Shown: in pieces, positions 1-12,489 of the stretch
Layout of the letters: every line of letters starts with the position of its first letter
Numbering within the stretch: position 1 is the stretch's first letter
From: Roseateles sp. DAIF2
Lineage (GTDB): Bacteria > Pseudomonadota > Gammaproteobacteria > Burkholderiales > Burkholderiaceae_C
NCBI RefSeq assembly: GCF_015624425.1
Contig: NZ_CP049919.1
Location: forward strand, 496,001-560,000
DNA: 64,000 nucleotides
Direction: 5' to 3'
Notes under the pieces: model-generated
The model's database searches: none
Told to the model about the DNA's origin: nothing
What the model saw: the letters and a program-made list of their open reading frames with translations, nothing else
Made by a program: the position numbers and the translations under genes

Positions 1-1355
1 GCGCTCAGACCGGCCAGGTAGGCGGCGCCCAGCGCGGTGGTCTCGATCACCTTGGGGCGCACGACCGGGATGCCCAGCAGATCGGCCTGGAACTGCATCA
101 GCAGGTTGTTGACGCAGGCGCCGCCGTCGACGCGCAGCTCGCTGACCGGCGCGCCGCCGGCGGCGACCGCGTCGCGGCTCATCGCCTGCAGCAGGGCCGC
201 GCTCTGGAAGGCGATGCTCTCCAGCGCGGCGCGCGCGATATGGGCGACGGTGGAGCCGCGCGTCAGGCCGACTATTGATCCCCGCGCCTCGGCGTTCCAG
301 TAGGGCGCGCCCAGGCCGGTGAAGGCCGGCACGAACATCACGCCGCCGGCGTCCGGCACGCTCTCCGCGAGGGCCTGCACCTCGCCCGAGCCCTTGATCG
401 CCTGCAGCCCGTCGCGCAGCCATTGCACCACCGCGCCGCCGATGAAGACGCTGCCTTCCAGCGCGAACTCGGGCGTGCTGGTCGACTGCGCGGCGCTGGT
501 CGTGATCAGGCCGTTGGCCGAGGTCTGGAAGCGCGCTCCGGTGTGCATCAGCATGAAGCAGCCGGTGCCATAGGTGTTCTTGGCCATGCCGGCCTTGAAG
601 CAGGCCTGGCCGAACAGCGCGCTCTGCTGGTCGCCGGCGATGCCGCCGATCGTGATCGCGCCGCCCAGGTGCTCGGGCGCGACCCGGCCGAATTCATGCG
701 CCGAGGGATGGACCGCCGGCAGGATGGCGGCGGGGATTTCCAGGAGCTCCAGGAGCTCCTGGTCCCAGCGGTTCTCGTGCACATTGAACAGCATCGTGCG
801 CGCGGCATTGCTGACGTCGGTGACATGCATCTCGCCATTGGTCAGGCGCCAGATCAGCCAGGAGTCGATCGTGCCGAAGGCCAGCTCGCCGCGCTCGGCC
901 TGCTCGCGCGCCTGCGGCACCTGGTCGAGGATCCACTTCAACTTGGTGCCGGAGAAATAGGCGTCGATCACCAGGCCGGTTTTGCCCTGCACCAGCGGGG
1001 TCAGGCCTTGCTCGCGCAGGGCGGCGCAGATGGGCTCGGCGCGGCGGTCCTGCCAGACGATGGCGTGATAGATCGGCAGGCCGGTCTTGCGGTTCCACAC
1101 CACGGTGGTCTCGCGCTGGTTGGTGATGCCCAGGCCCTTGATGTCGGCCGCCTTCAGGTTCGCCTTGGCCAGCACCTCGCGCGCGACGGCCAGCTGGCTG
1201 TCCCAGATCTCCAGCGCGTCATGCTCGACCCAGCCGGGCTGCGGGTAGATCTGGCGGAACTCGCGCTGCGCCATCGCGACGATGCCGCCCTGCGCGTCGA
1301 ACACGATGGCGCGGGAGCTGGAGGTGCCCTGGTCGAGGGCGAGCAGGTAGGTCAT
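1..1355 (-). CDS. glpK: Glycerol kinase GlpK (3' end outside window)
   Basis: ATP-dependent glycerol kinase, making sn-glycerol-3-phosphate in the cytoplasm for GlpD to oxidise. The reading frame is open from the ATG at 1355 to the left edge, giving about 451 residues; the family is usually near 500, so roughly the last 50 are missing from the window. The N-terminus carries the FGGY-kinase phosphate loop [11 protein letters not shown], followed by the substrate-loop stretch [18 protein letters not shown] and the [10 protein letters not shown] segment typical of GlpK. It lies downstream of glpR on the same strand, separated by about 220 nt of hairpin-rich DNA, and divergently from glpD and the glycerol ABC transporter. 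Identification is secure; only the C-terminus is unseen. Confidence 0.96.
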   Translation of the reverse strand, partial: MTYLLALDQGTSSSRAIVFDAQGGIVAMAQREFRQIYPQPGWVEHDALEIWDSQLAVAREVLAKANLKAADIKGLGITNQRETTVVWNRKTGLPIYHAIVWQDRRAEPICAALREQGLTPLVQGKTGLVIDAYFSGTKLKWILDQVPQAREQAERGELAFGTIDSWLIWRLTNGEMHVTDVSNAARTMLFNVHENRWDQELLELLEIPAAILPAVHPSAHEFGRVAPEHLGGAITIGGIAGDQQSALFGQACFKAGMAKNTYGTGCFMLMHTGARFQTSANGLITTSAAQSTSTPEFALEGSVFIGGAVVQWLRDGLQAIKGSGEVQALAESVPDAGGVMFVPAFTGLGAPYWNAEARGSIVGLTRGSTVAHIARAALESIAFQSAALLQAMSRDAVAAGGAPVSELRVDGGACVNNLLMQFQADLLGIPVVRPKVIETTALGAAYLAGLS

Positions 1356-1429
1356 TGCTGTCTTGTCTCCGATAGGGTGACTCTGCGCTGGCGCCGATGC
1401 TCTCGCGCTCGCGCGGTTTGATCAAGCGA

Positions 1430-1573
1430 AGCCCGAGGATCCGGCTTTGCCGGTCCTTCGGGCTTGCCCCCGTGAGGGGGCGGAGCTCGGACACAAACAG
1501 TCCCTGCGGACTGTTTGTGCCTGGCGACGGCCAAGGCCTCCGGCCTTGGCGCGCGAAGCGCGTAGGGGGCGGT
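1430..1573. repeat. Array of consecutive hairpins between glpK and glpR
   Basis: This intergenic stretch is made almost wholly of inverted repeats. A long imperfect one spans about 1429-1466 (AAGCCCGA... to ...TTCGGGCTT). It is followed by CCCCC/GGGGG (1467-1480, GTGA loop), a perfect 12-bp stem CACAAACAGTCC (1492-1503, partner 1508-1519, CTGC loop), CCAAGGCC/GGCCTTGG (1531-1549) and GCGC/GCGC (about 1551-1560). It may terminate or stabilise the glpR transcript ahead of glpK, or be a REP-like interspersed element of this lineage. No ORF of interest is seen in it. Confidence 0.6.
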
Positions 1574-1576
1574 CCA

Positions 1577-2344
1577 TCAGTCGGCCACGACCAACTCTAC
1601 GCCGGCGTCGTTCAGCAGGGTGGGGAAGGGCTCGGGCGGGGCTTCGTCGGTGCAGATCAGGTCGATCTGCGGCAGCCGGGCGACCTCGGCCATCGCCGGG
1701 CGGTTGAACTTGCTGTGGTCGGCGGCCAGCCAGACCTCGCGCGAGTGCTCGATGATGGTGCGGGCGACCATCACCTCGCGGTAGTCGAAGTCGCGCAGCG
1801 AGCCGTCGCTCTCGATGCCGGAGATGCCGATCAGGCCGATGTCCACCTTGAACTGGCGGATGAAGTCCACCGCCGCCTCGCCGACCACGCCGCGGTCACG
1901 GTGCCGCACCGTGCCGCCCACCATGACCAACTCGCAGTCGGTGTTGTCGCTCAGGATGCTGGCGACGTTCAGGTTGTTGGTGATCACGCGCAGGCCCTTG
2001 TGGTGCAGCAGCTCGCGCGCCACCGCCTCGGTGGTCGTGCCCAGGTTCAGGATCAGCGAGCAGCCGTTCGGGATGCGCTGCGCGATCGCGCGGGCGATGC
2101 GCGCCTTGCCGTCCGCCTGCAGGGCCTGGCGCTGGCGGTAGGCGATGTTCTCGGTGGTGCTGGCGGGCACGCGCACGCCGCCGTGGAAGCGCGCGACCAG
2201 GCCGGCCTCGGCCAGGCGCTGCACATCGCGGCGCACGGTCTGCAGGGTGACGCCGAACTTCTCGGCCAGGGCCTCGACGCTGACCGAGCCGCGTGCGCGC
2301 ACCTCGGTGAGCAGCTCGTTCTGGCGGGGGTTGCTGGGAATCAT
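1577..2344 (-). CDS. glpR: DeoR-family glycerol-3-phosphate repressor GlpR
   Basis: DeoR/GlpR-family transcriptional repressor, expected to sense glycerol-3-phosphate and repress the divergent glpD-transport operon and glpK. The protein has 255 residues. A DeoR helix-turn-helix lies at about residues 6-60 (VSVEALAEKFGVTLQTVRRD), followed by the DeoRC sugar-phosphate sensor domain with ILNLGTTTEA and the GLIGISGI stretch. The frame is open to 2419, but the ATG at 2344 (MIPSNPRQNELL) begins exactly where the family aligns, so it is preferred. Position between glpK and glpD supports the glycerol assignment over other DeoR regulators. Confidence 0.9.
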   Translation of the reverse strand: MIPSNPRQNELLTEVRARGSVSVEALAEKFGVTLQTVRRDVQRLAEAGLVARFHGGVRVPASTTENIAYRQRQALQADGKARIARAIAQRIPNGCSLILNLGTTTEAVARELLHHKGLRVITNNLNVASILSDNTDCELVMVGGTVRHRDRGVVGEAAVDFIRQFKVDIGLIGISGIESDGSLRDFDYREVMVARTIIEHSREVWLAADHSKFNRPAMAEVARLPQIDLICTDEAPPEPFPTLLNDAGVELVVAD

Positions 2345-2399
2345 GGCGGGCAAGTGTAGGGCCCCGCAAACGCACCGTTCCGGGGTGGCTGCGAGCCTA

Positions 2400-2460
2400 A
2401 AGCGAACCAAAACGAACAAACTTAGGGATTAACCCTGGCATTAAACGCACCAAAACGCGT
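2400..2460. promoter_or_regulatory. Probable GlpR operator region, repeated CCAAAACG
   Basis: The glpR-glpD divergent intergenic region is AT-rich against the surrounding DNA. It contains the octamer CCAAAACG twice in the same orientation (2407-2414 and 2450-2457) in the wider form G(A/C)ACCAAAACG. The copies are 43 bp apart, about four helical turns, and lie 65-115 nt upstream of glpD. DeoR-family repressors commonly bind repeated half-sites of this kind. Assignment to GlpR is inference from position. Confidence 0.4.
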
Positions 2461-2521
2461 TAAAAAGAAAAAAGAAGAACAAAATAGCGAACTTTCTGAT
2501 TCGCTTCCCGGAGACCTCAAC

Positions 2522-4117
2522 GTGACCGCCGCCCAATCCACCGCCGCTGCTGCCAGCCCCGCGCCCAACGCCCAGCCCTACGACGTGCTCGTCGTCGGCG
2601 GCGGCATCAATGGCGCCGGCATCGCGCGCGACCTGGCCGGCCGCGGCTGGAAGGTGCTGCTGGCCGAGCGCGACGACTTCGCCTCGCACACCTCCTCCTC
2701 CTCGACCAAGCTGATCCACGGCGGCCTGCGCTACCTGGAGTACTACGAGTTCTCGCTGGTGCGCAAGGCGCTGCAGGAGCGCGAGGTGCTGCTGAAGAGC
2801 GCGCCGCACATCATGTGGCCGCTGCGTTTCGTGATGCCGCATGACCCGGCGATGCGCCCGGCCTGGATGATCCGCGCCGGCCTGTTCCTCTACGACCATC
2901 TGGCGCGCCGCGAGGTGCTGCCCGGATCGACCAGCGTGAACCTGCGCAGCTCACCGGTCGGCAAGCCGCTGAAGCTCAGCTACACGCGCGGCTTTGTCTA
3001 TTCCGACGGCTGGGTCAACGATGCCCGCCTGGTGCTGTTGAACGCGCTGGACGCGCAGGAGAAGGGCGCCGAACTGCTGACGCGCAGCGCGGTCACCGCG
3101 GTGCAGCGCGAGGCCGATGCCTGGGTCGCGACGATCGCCACCCCCGAGGGCGAGCGGGTCGTGCGCGCCCGCGCCCTGGTCAACGCGGCCGGCCCCTGGG
3201 CCGAGAGCTTCCTGCGCGGCATCGCGCGACCGGCGCGCGGCGAGGCCCTGGCCACCAAGAGCCTGCGCCTGGTCAAGGGCAGCCATATCGTCGTGAAGCG
3301 CTGCTTCGAGCACGACCATGCCTACATCTTCCAGAACCCCGACAAGCGCATCATCTTCGCGATCCCCTACGAGGACGACTACACGCTGATCGGCACCACC
3401 GACGTCGAGCTGCCGCAGGAGGCGCTGGCCGGCCTGAGCAAGGCGCAAATCAACGAGCAGGAGATCGCCTACCTGTGCGAGCAGGCCAGCCGCTATTTCG
3501 CCAAGCCGGTGACGCGCGCGGACGTGGTGTGGAGCTATGCCGGCGTGCGCCCGCTGCTGGACGACGCCTCGGGCGACCCCTCGGCCGTCACGCGCGACTA
3601 CCTGCTGGAGAGCAACACCCTGGGCGCGCCGCTGCTGTCGGTCTGGGGCGGCAAGATCACCACCTTCCGCAAGCTGGCCGAGGACGCGGCCGACCTGGTC
3701 GGCGGCATGCTGGGCGACAAGCGCCAGGCCTGGACCGAGAAGGCCTACCTGCCCGGCGGCGATCTGCGCGAATGGATCGGCGCGCCCAAGCGCCCCGACA
3801 CCGATTTCGAGCGCCTGGTGACGGCCGTGCGCCAGCGCCATATCTGGCTGCCGGAAGCGCTGGCGCGCCGCCTGTGCCGCGCCTATGGTTCGCGCATCGG
3901 CCGCGTGCTGGGCGGCGCCTCCAACCTGGCCGAGCTGGGGCAGGAGGTGGCGCCGGGCCTGTACGAGATCGAGCTGCGCTACCTGCAGCGTGAGGAATGG
4001 GCGCGCGGCGCCGAGGACGTGCTGTGGCGCCGCTCCAAGCTGGGCCTGCACTACAGCGAGGCGCAGCGCCGGGCGGTGGCGGACTGGTTCCAGGCCCATC
4101 CGGCCGCCGGCATGTGA
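2522..4117 (+). CDS. glpD: Aerobic glycerol-3-phosphate dehydrogenase GlpD
   Basis: FAD-dependent, membrane-associated glycerol-3-phosphate dehydrogenase, feeding electrons to quinone and yielding dihydroxyacetone phosphate. The 531-residue product has the dinucleotide-binding motif VVGGGINGAGIARDLAGRG near residues 20-40, the GlpD signature SSSSTKLIHGGLRYLEYYEF, and the FAD-oxidoreductase segments IGTTDVE and SYAGVRPL. Length is normal for the family. The start is the GTG at 2522, preceded by GGAGACC; no ATG fits better. It is first in a seven-gene operon and is followed 34 nt later by glpS. Confidence 0.96.
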   Translation: MTAAQSTAAAASPAPNAQPYDVLVVGGGINGAGIARDLAGRGWKVLLAERDDFASHTSSSSTKLIHGGLRYLEYYEFSLVRKALQEREVLLKSAPHIMWPLRFVMPHDPAMRPAWMIRAGLFLYDHLARREVLPGSTSVNLRSSPVGKPLKLSYTRGFVYSDGWVNDARLVLLNALDAQEKGAELLTRSAVTAVQREADAWVATIATPEGERVVRARALVNAAGPWAESFLRGIARPARGEALATKSLRLVKGSHIVVKRCFEHDHAYIFQNPDKRIIFAIPYEDDYTLIGTTDVELPQEALAGLSKAQINEQEIAYLCEQASRYFAKPVTRADVVWSYAGVRPLLDDASGDPSAVTRDYLLESNTLGAPLLSVWGGKITTFRKLAEDAADLVGGMLGDKRQAWTEKAYLPGGDLREWIGAPKRPDTDFERLVTAVRQRHIWLPEALARRLCRAYGSRIGRVLGGASNLAELGQEVAPGLYEIELRYLQREEWARGAEDVLWRRSKLGLHYSEAQRRAVADWFQAHPAAGM

Positions 4118-4151
4118 GCAAGTAGTACCCGAAAACAAGAGAGCAAGCACG

Positions 4152-5216
4152 ATGCAATTGAGTCTGCAGGGCATCAGTCACCGGGTGGGCGCCGCCGAGC
4201 ACCTCTACCCGCTGGACCTGACGCTCCAACCGGGGGCGGTCACCGTGCTGCTGGGCGCGACCCAGGCCGGCAAGACCACCCTGATGCGCCTGATGGCGGG
4301 GCTGGACCGGCCCACGGCCGGCAAGGTGCTGGTGGACGGGGTCGACGTCACCGGCATGCCGGTGCGCGAGCGCAATGTCGCGATGGTCTACCAGCAGTTC
4401 ATCAACTACCCCTCGATGACGGTGCGCGACAACATCGCCTCGCCGCTGAAGCTGCGTGGCGGCGCCACCCGCGAGGCGATCGCCAAGCAGGTGGACCAGC
4501 TGGCCGAGAGGCTGCACATCGAGATGCACCTGGACAAGCTGCCGGCCCAGCTTTCCGGCGGGCAGCAGCAGCGCGTCGCGCTGGCGCGCGCGCTGGCCAA
4601 GAACGCGCCGCTGATGCTGCTGGACGAGCCGCTGGTCAACCTGGACTACAAGCTGCGCGAGGAACTGCGTGAGGAGCTGAGCCAGCTCTTCGCCACCGGT
4701 GGCTCCACCGTGGTCTATGCCACCACCGAGCCGGCCGAGGCCCTGCTGCTGGGCGGCTACACCGCGGTGCTGGACGCCGGCGAGCTGCTGCAGTACGGCC
4801 CGACCGCCGAGGTCTTCCACCGGCCCACCTCGCTGCGCGTCGCGCGCGCCTTCAGCGATCCGCCGATGAACCTGCTGCCGGCCCAGGGGCGCGGCGAGCG
4901 CATCGAGCTGATGCCGGGGCTGGCGCTGGCGCTGCCCGCTCAAGGAGCGGTGACCGTGGGCCTGCGCGCCAGCGCGCTGCGCGTCACCGGTCAGCCGGGC
5001 GACCTCGCGATCAAGGGCAAGGTCGAGCTGGCCGAGATCTCCGGCTCCGACACCTTCGTGCATGTGCACAGCGAGGTCGGCGAGCTGGTCGCGCAGCTGA
5101 CCGGCGTGCATTACTTCGAGCTGGGCGCGCCCATCACCCTGTACCTGCAATCCGCGCAGGCCTATGTGTTCGACGCCCAGGGCGCGTTGGCGATCGCACC
5201 GCAGAGAGGCCGCTGA
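4152..5216 (+). CDS. glpS: Glycerol ABC transporter ATPase GlpS
   Basis: ATP-binding subunit of the glycerol ABC importer, of the MalK/UgpC type with a C-terminal TOBE-like regulatory region (354 residues). It has a Walker A loop GATQAGKTT (residues 35-43; the usual fourth glycine is Gln), Q-loop at 81-82, a canonical LSGGQ signature (134-138) and Walker B LMLLDEP (154-160). At the H-loop the expected histidine is Thr192 (VVYATTEPAEA). This makes it complementary to GlpT, which keeps the histidine but lacks LSGGQ. The ATG at 4152 is chosen because upstream extension runs antiparallel into GlpD sequence. The stop lies one base before the glpT start. Confidence 0.88.
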   Translation: MQLSLQGISHRVGAAEHLYPLDLTLQPGAVTVLLGATQAGKTTLMRLMAGLDRPTAGKVLVDGVDVTGMPVRERNVAMVYQQFINYPSMTVRDNIASPLKLRGGATREAIAKQVDQLAERLHIEMHLDKLPAQLSGGQQQRVALARALAKNAPLMLLDEPLVNLDYKLREELREELSQLFATGGSTVVYATTEPAEALLLGGYTAVLDAGELLQYGPTAEVFHRPTSLRVARAFSDPPMNLLPAQGRGERIELMPGLALALPAQGAVTVGLRASALRVTGQPGDLAIKGKVELAEISGSDTFVHVHSEVGELVAQLTGVHYFELGAPITLYLQSAQAYVFDAQGALAIAPQRGR

Positions 5217-5217
5217 G

Positions 5218-6341
<1,124 letters not shown>

Positions 6342-6345
<4 letters not shown>

Positions 6346-7218
6346 AGCCCATCAATCAGAAGGCCTGGTTCCTGGTGCTGCCGGTCTTCATCTGCGTGGC
6401 CTTCTCGGCCATCCTGCCGCTGATGACGGTGGTGAACTACTCGGTGCAGGACATCATCTCGCCGGAGCGCCGCGTCTTCGTCGGCGTCGAATGGTTCGCC
6501 AATGTGATGCGCGACGAGGAGCTGCATGGCGCGCTGTGGCGCCAGCTCGGCTTCTCGCTGGCGGTACTGCTGGTCGAGATCCCGCTGGGTATCGCGCTGG
6601 CGCTGTCCATGCCGGCGCAGGGCTGGAAGGCCTCGGCGGTGCTGGTGATCGTGGCGCTGTCGCTGCTGATCCCCTGGAACGTGGTCGGCACCATCTGGCA
6701 GATCTACGGCCGGGCCGACATCGGCCTGCTCGGCGCCGCGCTGCAGGCCCTGGGCGTGGACTACAACTACACCGGCAATGCCAGCGACGCCTGGCTGACC
6801 GTGCTGGTGATGGATGTCTGGCACTGGACGCCGCTGGTGGCGCTGCTGTGCTTCGCCGGCCTGCGCTCGATCCCCGATGCCTACTACCAGGCCGCGCGCA
6901 TCGACGGTGCCAGCAAGTTCGCGGTGTTCCGCTACATCCAGCTGCCCAAGATGCGCGGCGTGCTGATGATCGCGGTGCTCTTGCGCTTCATGGACAGCTT
7001 CATGATCTATACCGAACCCTTCGTGCTGACCGGCGGCGGCCCCGGCAATGCCACCACCTTCCTCAGCCAGTACCTGACGCAGAAGGCCGTCGGCCAGTTC
7101 GACCTGGGCCCGGCCGCGGCGTTCTCGCTGATCTACTTTCTGATCATCCTGCTGCTGTGCTTCATCCTCTACAACTGGATGCAGGCGCTGGGCCAGGCCG
7201 AAAAGACGGAGGCCGCTC

Positions 7219-7226
<8 letters not shown>
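6342..7226 (+). CDS. glpP: Glycerol ABC transporter permease GlpP
   Basis: Inner-membrane permease of the glycerol importer, MalF/UgpA type, 294 residues with about six hydrophobic segments. The cytoplasmic EAA loop that docks to the ATPase is visible as YYQAARIDGASKFAVFRYIQ. The first transmembrane helix starts near residue 8 (AWFLVLPVFICVAFSAIL). Its start overlaps the glpT stop by 4 nt and its end overlaps glpQ by 8 nt, which implies translational coupling. Assignment to glycerol rests on operon order and resemblance to the Rhizobium system. Confidence 0.88.
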
Positions 7227-8031
<805 letters not shown>

Positions 8032-8041
8032 GGAGCATCGG

Positions 8042-8350
8042 ATGTTTGACTGGATGGTTTGGACGACGCCCGTCGCCGTCTTTTTCACCTGCATCGTGCT
8101 GATGCTGGCCGGCATGACGGTCTGGGAAATCAAATCCCCGACCAGCCTGCGCAAGGGCTTCCTGCCGCTGAAGACGACGCGCGGCGACCGGCTCTTCATC
8201 GGCCTGCTCAGCGCGGCCTATATCAACCTGGCCTTCGTCGGCCTGGCCGCCCGCTTCGCCGAATGGTTCAAGCTGGAGAGCGAACCCAGCGTCTGGATCA
8301 GCTTCGTGCTGTCGATGCTCGTGCTGGCGCTGATCATGCGCAAGGGCTGA
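8042..8350 (+). CDS. glpU: Small membrane protein GlpU (DUF2160 type)
   Basis: A 102-residue protein with three hydrophobic stretches (about residues 4-26, 51-70 and 80-100), conserved in position between the permeases and the binding protein in glycerol ABC operons. It corresponds to GlpU of Rhizobium leguminosarum, a DUF2160 family member whose exact biochemical role is not established. It may stabilise or regulate the transport complex. It begins 10 nt after glpQ with GAGGAGC upstream. Identification is by size, membrane character and operon position. Confidence 0.82.
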   Translation: MFDWMVWTTPVAVFFTCIVLMLAGMTVWEIKSPTSLRKGFLPLKTTRGDRLFIGLLSAAYINLAFVGLAARFAEWFKLESEPSVWISFVLSMLVLALIMRKG

Positions 8351-8450
8351 CGACGGTTTTTCCTTCAGGATCCGGCCCCCTCACTCCCCCGGGGCCGCCG
8401 CCATCCTCGTGCAGGGGGACGTTTGTTCGATGACCGAAGAGGAGACAAGA

Positions 8451-10190
<1,740 letters not shown>

Positions 10191-10250
10191 GCCAGAACTG
10201 CGGCCTCTGCCTTTGCAGGCGAGGGGCTGCAGTGGAGTCCCTCCAGAAAC

Positions 10251-10280
10251 AAAGCGTCGCCTGCGGGCGGCGTTTTTTTT
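10251..10280 (+). terminator. Rho-independent terminator of the glp operon
   Basis: An 11-bp stem AAAGCGTCGCC pairs with GGCGGCGTTTT (two G-T wobbles) across a TGCG loop and runs into eight T residues, about 60 nt after the glpV stop. Confidence 0.9.
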
Positions 10281-10457
10281 GGAGATCGCTTCGCGTCCCT
10301 GTTGACGTAGGCCGTCTTGGCCTGTCGGCAAGCCTAGTGGATTACCCAGGCTTCCATTCGGCGATGGCGCCTCGTTATGCTGGTCCTCGCCCGAACAGAG
10401 TCTAGGCACATGACCCAATGACCGGCGGGCACCTTCGTCATCAAGGGAGAGAAAACC

Positions 10458-11477
10458 ATGAAGAAACTAGTGCTTGCCTTGGCAAGCGCCTGCGGCATTG
10501 TTTTGCCTGCGCAGGCCGAGTTCAATATCGAGTACGTGCGAGGCGCCATCACGGCGACGGCCAAGTATGGCAATTACGCACCCATCCAGGAGTCCGAACC
10601 ATTCAACCCGGCCTGGCCGGTGAATGGTGGCCTGCGTGCCGTCTCCGAACGCTTCTTTGGCCTGTATGAACAAACCTCCACCGCAATCGGGGATGCATTG
10701 AGTAGAGAAGCGGCCGCAAGAGGGGCCAGCTTCTCTGGGGGATGGCTATCGGGACCTTTGAGTCTGGGGCTTTCCGGTGCGGGTGGGCTGCAACGGGCAA
10801 ACCTCAGCGTCGGTTACTTCGGTGGCACGTTCAGGGTCAAGAAATCCAAGCTGGGCGGATTGATCTCCGGCGAGTGTCAAGCCTTGATCAATGTCCAAGA
10901 CATCAGAGCAAGCGTGGCGTACGACCCCAGGACGCTTCAAGTTGTGCCGGGAGCATCCACGGTGGCGGCGCAGCCTAGCTATGGCTCTGTCACCTGTGAG
11001 TCCAATCTGGGTTTCGTCCCGTTCCTGGGTGGCTACATCGAACGCTTGGCGACGAGGGAGTTCAGCGCGGCCTTGGACCAGGCCTTGGCGCAAGTCCCGC
11101 ACCTGCTGCTCAGGGAGGCGGTCGGCTCGGTAGCTGGCGGGCTGAGCAAGGTGTCTGCCGCGTTTTCTAGTGCCGCTCGGCTGTACCCCAGCCAGGCTGC
11201 TCCGCTGCTACGAGACTATCTGGCCAACAACGCCGCGTACTTCCTGGAAGGGCGGAGTCTGTCGCTTGAGCTCAATCGAGCACCTCGGAACAACTACAAC
11301 CCGTCCTGGGGTAATCCGCTGGGCAACGACATCTATCGCTTCCAGGCTTATGCGTTCAAGCTGGATTTGTCTGACCAGAACACCGCGTTCACGCTCAGCC
11401 TGAGCGAGGAAACTGACTATCGCTACACCTGGTTCTGCAACAAGCCCGTCGGCCAGGAGTGCCCGATCGACATTTGA
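10458..11477 (+). CDS. Exported protein of unknown function
   Basis: Not recognised. The 339-residue product starts with a clear signal peptide (MKKLVLALASACGIVLPAQA, cleavage near residue 20), so it is probably periplasmic or secreted. The mature part has glycine-rich stretches in the first third and four or more cysteines, two of them in a C-terminal CNKPVGQEC cluster. AGGGAGAG precedes the ATG at good spacing. Third-position GC is lower than in the glp genes, suggesting a different origin. It is a lone gene between the glp terminator and a perfect hairpin downstream, so it is probably monocistronic. Confidence 0.75.
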   Translation: MKKLVLALASACGIVLPAQAEFNIEYVRGAITATAKYGNYAPIQESEPFNPAWPVNGGLRAVSERFFGLYEQTSTAIGDALSREAAARGASFSGGWLSGPLSLGLSGAGGLQRANLSVGYFGGTFRVKKSKLGGLISGECQALINVQDIRASVAYDPRTLQVVPGASTVAAQPSYGSVTCESNLGFVPFLGGYIERLATREFSAALDQALAQVPHLLLREAVGSVAGGLSKVSAAFSSAARLYPSQAAPLLRDYLANNAAYFLEGRSLSLELNRAPRNNYNPSWGNPLGNDIYRFQAYAFKLDLSDQNTAFTLSLSEETDYRYTWFCNKPVGQECPIDI

Positions 11478-11520
11478 AGCTCCGAGGGCTGTCTACTCAG
11501 CCGGAGAGTGGCTGCGGGCC

Positions 11521-11548
11521 AAGCCGAGCATCGAATGATGCTCGGCTT
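11521..11548 (+). terminator. Perfect 12-bp hairpin, possible terminator
   Basis: AAGCCGAGCATC and its exact complement flank a GAAT loop, 43 nt after the stop of the exported protein gene. No T-run follows, so it may act as a bidirectional transcript end or an RNA-stabilising element between convergent genes. Confidence 0.55.
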
Positions 11549-11630
11549 GCCCTCACACAAGAACGGCCGCAACAGCCCGCTTTGAGAAAGTGAAGCAGAT
11601 GGCGCCGTGAACGGAACCGGTGGTTCCGGC

Positions 11631-12326
11631 TCACTGCGCCATCACCGTCACCAGCGCAAAGAAGATGAAGCTGGGCCCGAAGCAGGGTACGCCGTCGGCA
11701 TCCGTCATCCGCCAGATCGAGGCGACGGTGCAGCTTTCCTTCGGCGCGGCGAAGTCCACGGCGATATGCACGGGCTGGCCGGGCAGGGTGTCCGGCAGCG
11801 CGATCTCGCGATACAGGCTGGCCAGATAGGCCTCCTGCACGGCTTCGAGGCCGCCGTCCGGGCGCCGCCGGGCGATCGCGTATTCGCCGTCGACCCGCTG
11901 CACGCGGCGGCCCCGCCAGGGGCGGCTGCCCAGGTTCTGCAGCTCCCAGATCTTGCGGAAGGACTCGCCCGGCGAGACCACCGCATGGTCGGGCGTCGTC
12001 ACGTCGGCGTTGAAGGCCGCGATGTCCTCCGGGTCGCGCGGGTTGACGGCCCGATTGGTCGCTAAGGGGAAGGCGCCGAAGGCCGCCGAGCCCTGCAGGT
12101 CGGCGTAGTAGCGGAACAGCAGCAGCGGCGAGACCTGCAGCGCGCCGGCCAGCCTGACCAGGGTGCGCACCGAGGGATCGCGCGCGCTGCCGTTGGCCAG
12201 GTCATAGAGATAGGTCCGGGCAAGCCCCGCCTCGGCCGCCAAGGCCGTGAGCGTCTTGCCCAACTCCCTGCCGCGCCGCGCCAGCAGGCCGCGCAGCGGC
12301 TCCGGTGAACTTGATGTTTGTGTCAT
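11631..12326 (-). CDS. XRE-type HTH regulator fused to an NBR1-Ig-like domain
   Basis: A 231-residue protein with two parts. Residues about 10-70 form an XRE/Cro-type helix-turn-helix (LTALAAEAGLARTYLYDLANG... RDPSVRTLVRLAGAL). Residues about 110-225 resemble the NBR1-type immunoglobulin-like domain (FRKIWELQNLGSRPWRGRRV ... and a conserved terminal strand). This pairing is known among bacterial predicted proteins but its ligand is not established. The frame extends upstream to 12422, but that part holds the direct repeats of the intergenic region; ATG 12326 starts just before the HTH. It is divergent from an EamA transporter it may control. Confidence 0.8.
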   Translation of the reverse strand: MTQTSSSPEPLRGLLARRGRELGKTLTALAAEAGLARTYLYDLANGSARDPSVRTLVRLAGALQVSPLLLFRYYADLQGSAAFGAFPLATNRAVNPRDPEDIAAFNADVTTPDHAVVSPGESFRKIWELQNLGSRPWRGRRVQRVDGEYAIARRRPDGGLEAVQEAYLASLYREIALPDTLPGQPVHIAVDFAAPKESCTVASIWRMTDADGVPCFGPSFIFFALVTVMAQ

Positions 12327-12375
12327 GCCCTGGACGGCCCGTGGGGCCGCTCCTTCTCCCATCCCAGGTGCACAG

Positions 12376-12414
12376 CGTACGCCAAGCCTGACGAGCCGTA
12401 CGCCAAACCCGACG
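12376..12414. promoter_or_regulatory. Two 18-bp direct repeats, 21-bp period, candidate operator
   Basis: CGTACGCCAAGCCTGACG (12376-12393) and CGTACGCCAAACCCGACG (12397-12414) match at 16 of 18 positions and are spaced exactly two helical turns apart. They lie between the divergent XRE regulator and EamA transporter. This is the arrangement expected for cooperative binding of a dimeric regulator, most simply the adjacent XRE protein. Confidence 0.55.
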
Positions 12415-12489
12415 CGGGGCACTCAAGAATTCATCGGCGCTCACGACGCTGTGAGCCGTGTCGGATGGCGATTTGATGAGGAGGAGAGC

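Noticed and set aside
1430..1573. CRISPR array or attenuator
   Set aside because: The repeats are different hairpins of varying sequence, not regularly spaced identical repeats; no leader peptide is seen.
3657..5150. Long leftward ORF of 497 codons under glpD/glpS
   Set aside because: It is antisense to two strongly supported genes, and its protein is low-complexity Gln/His/Arg/Gly-rich as in GC-rich shadow frames.
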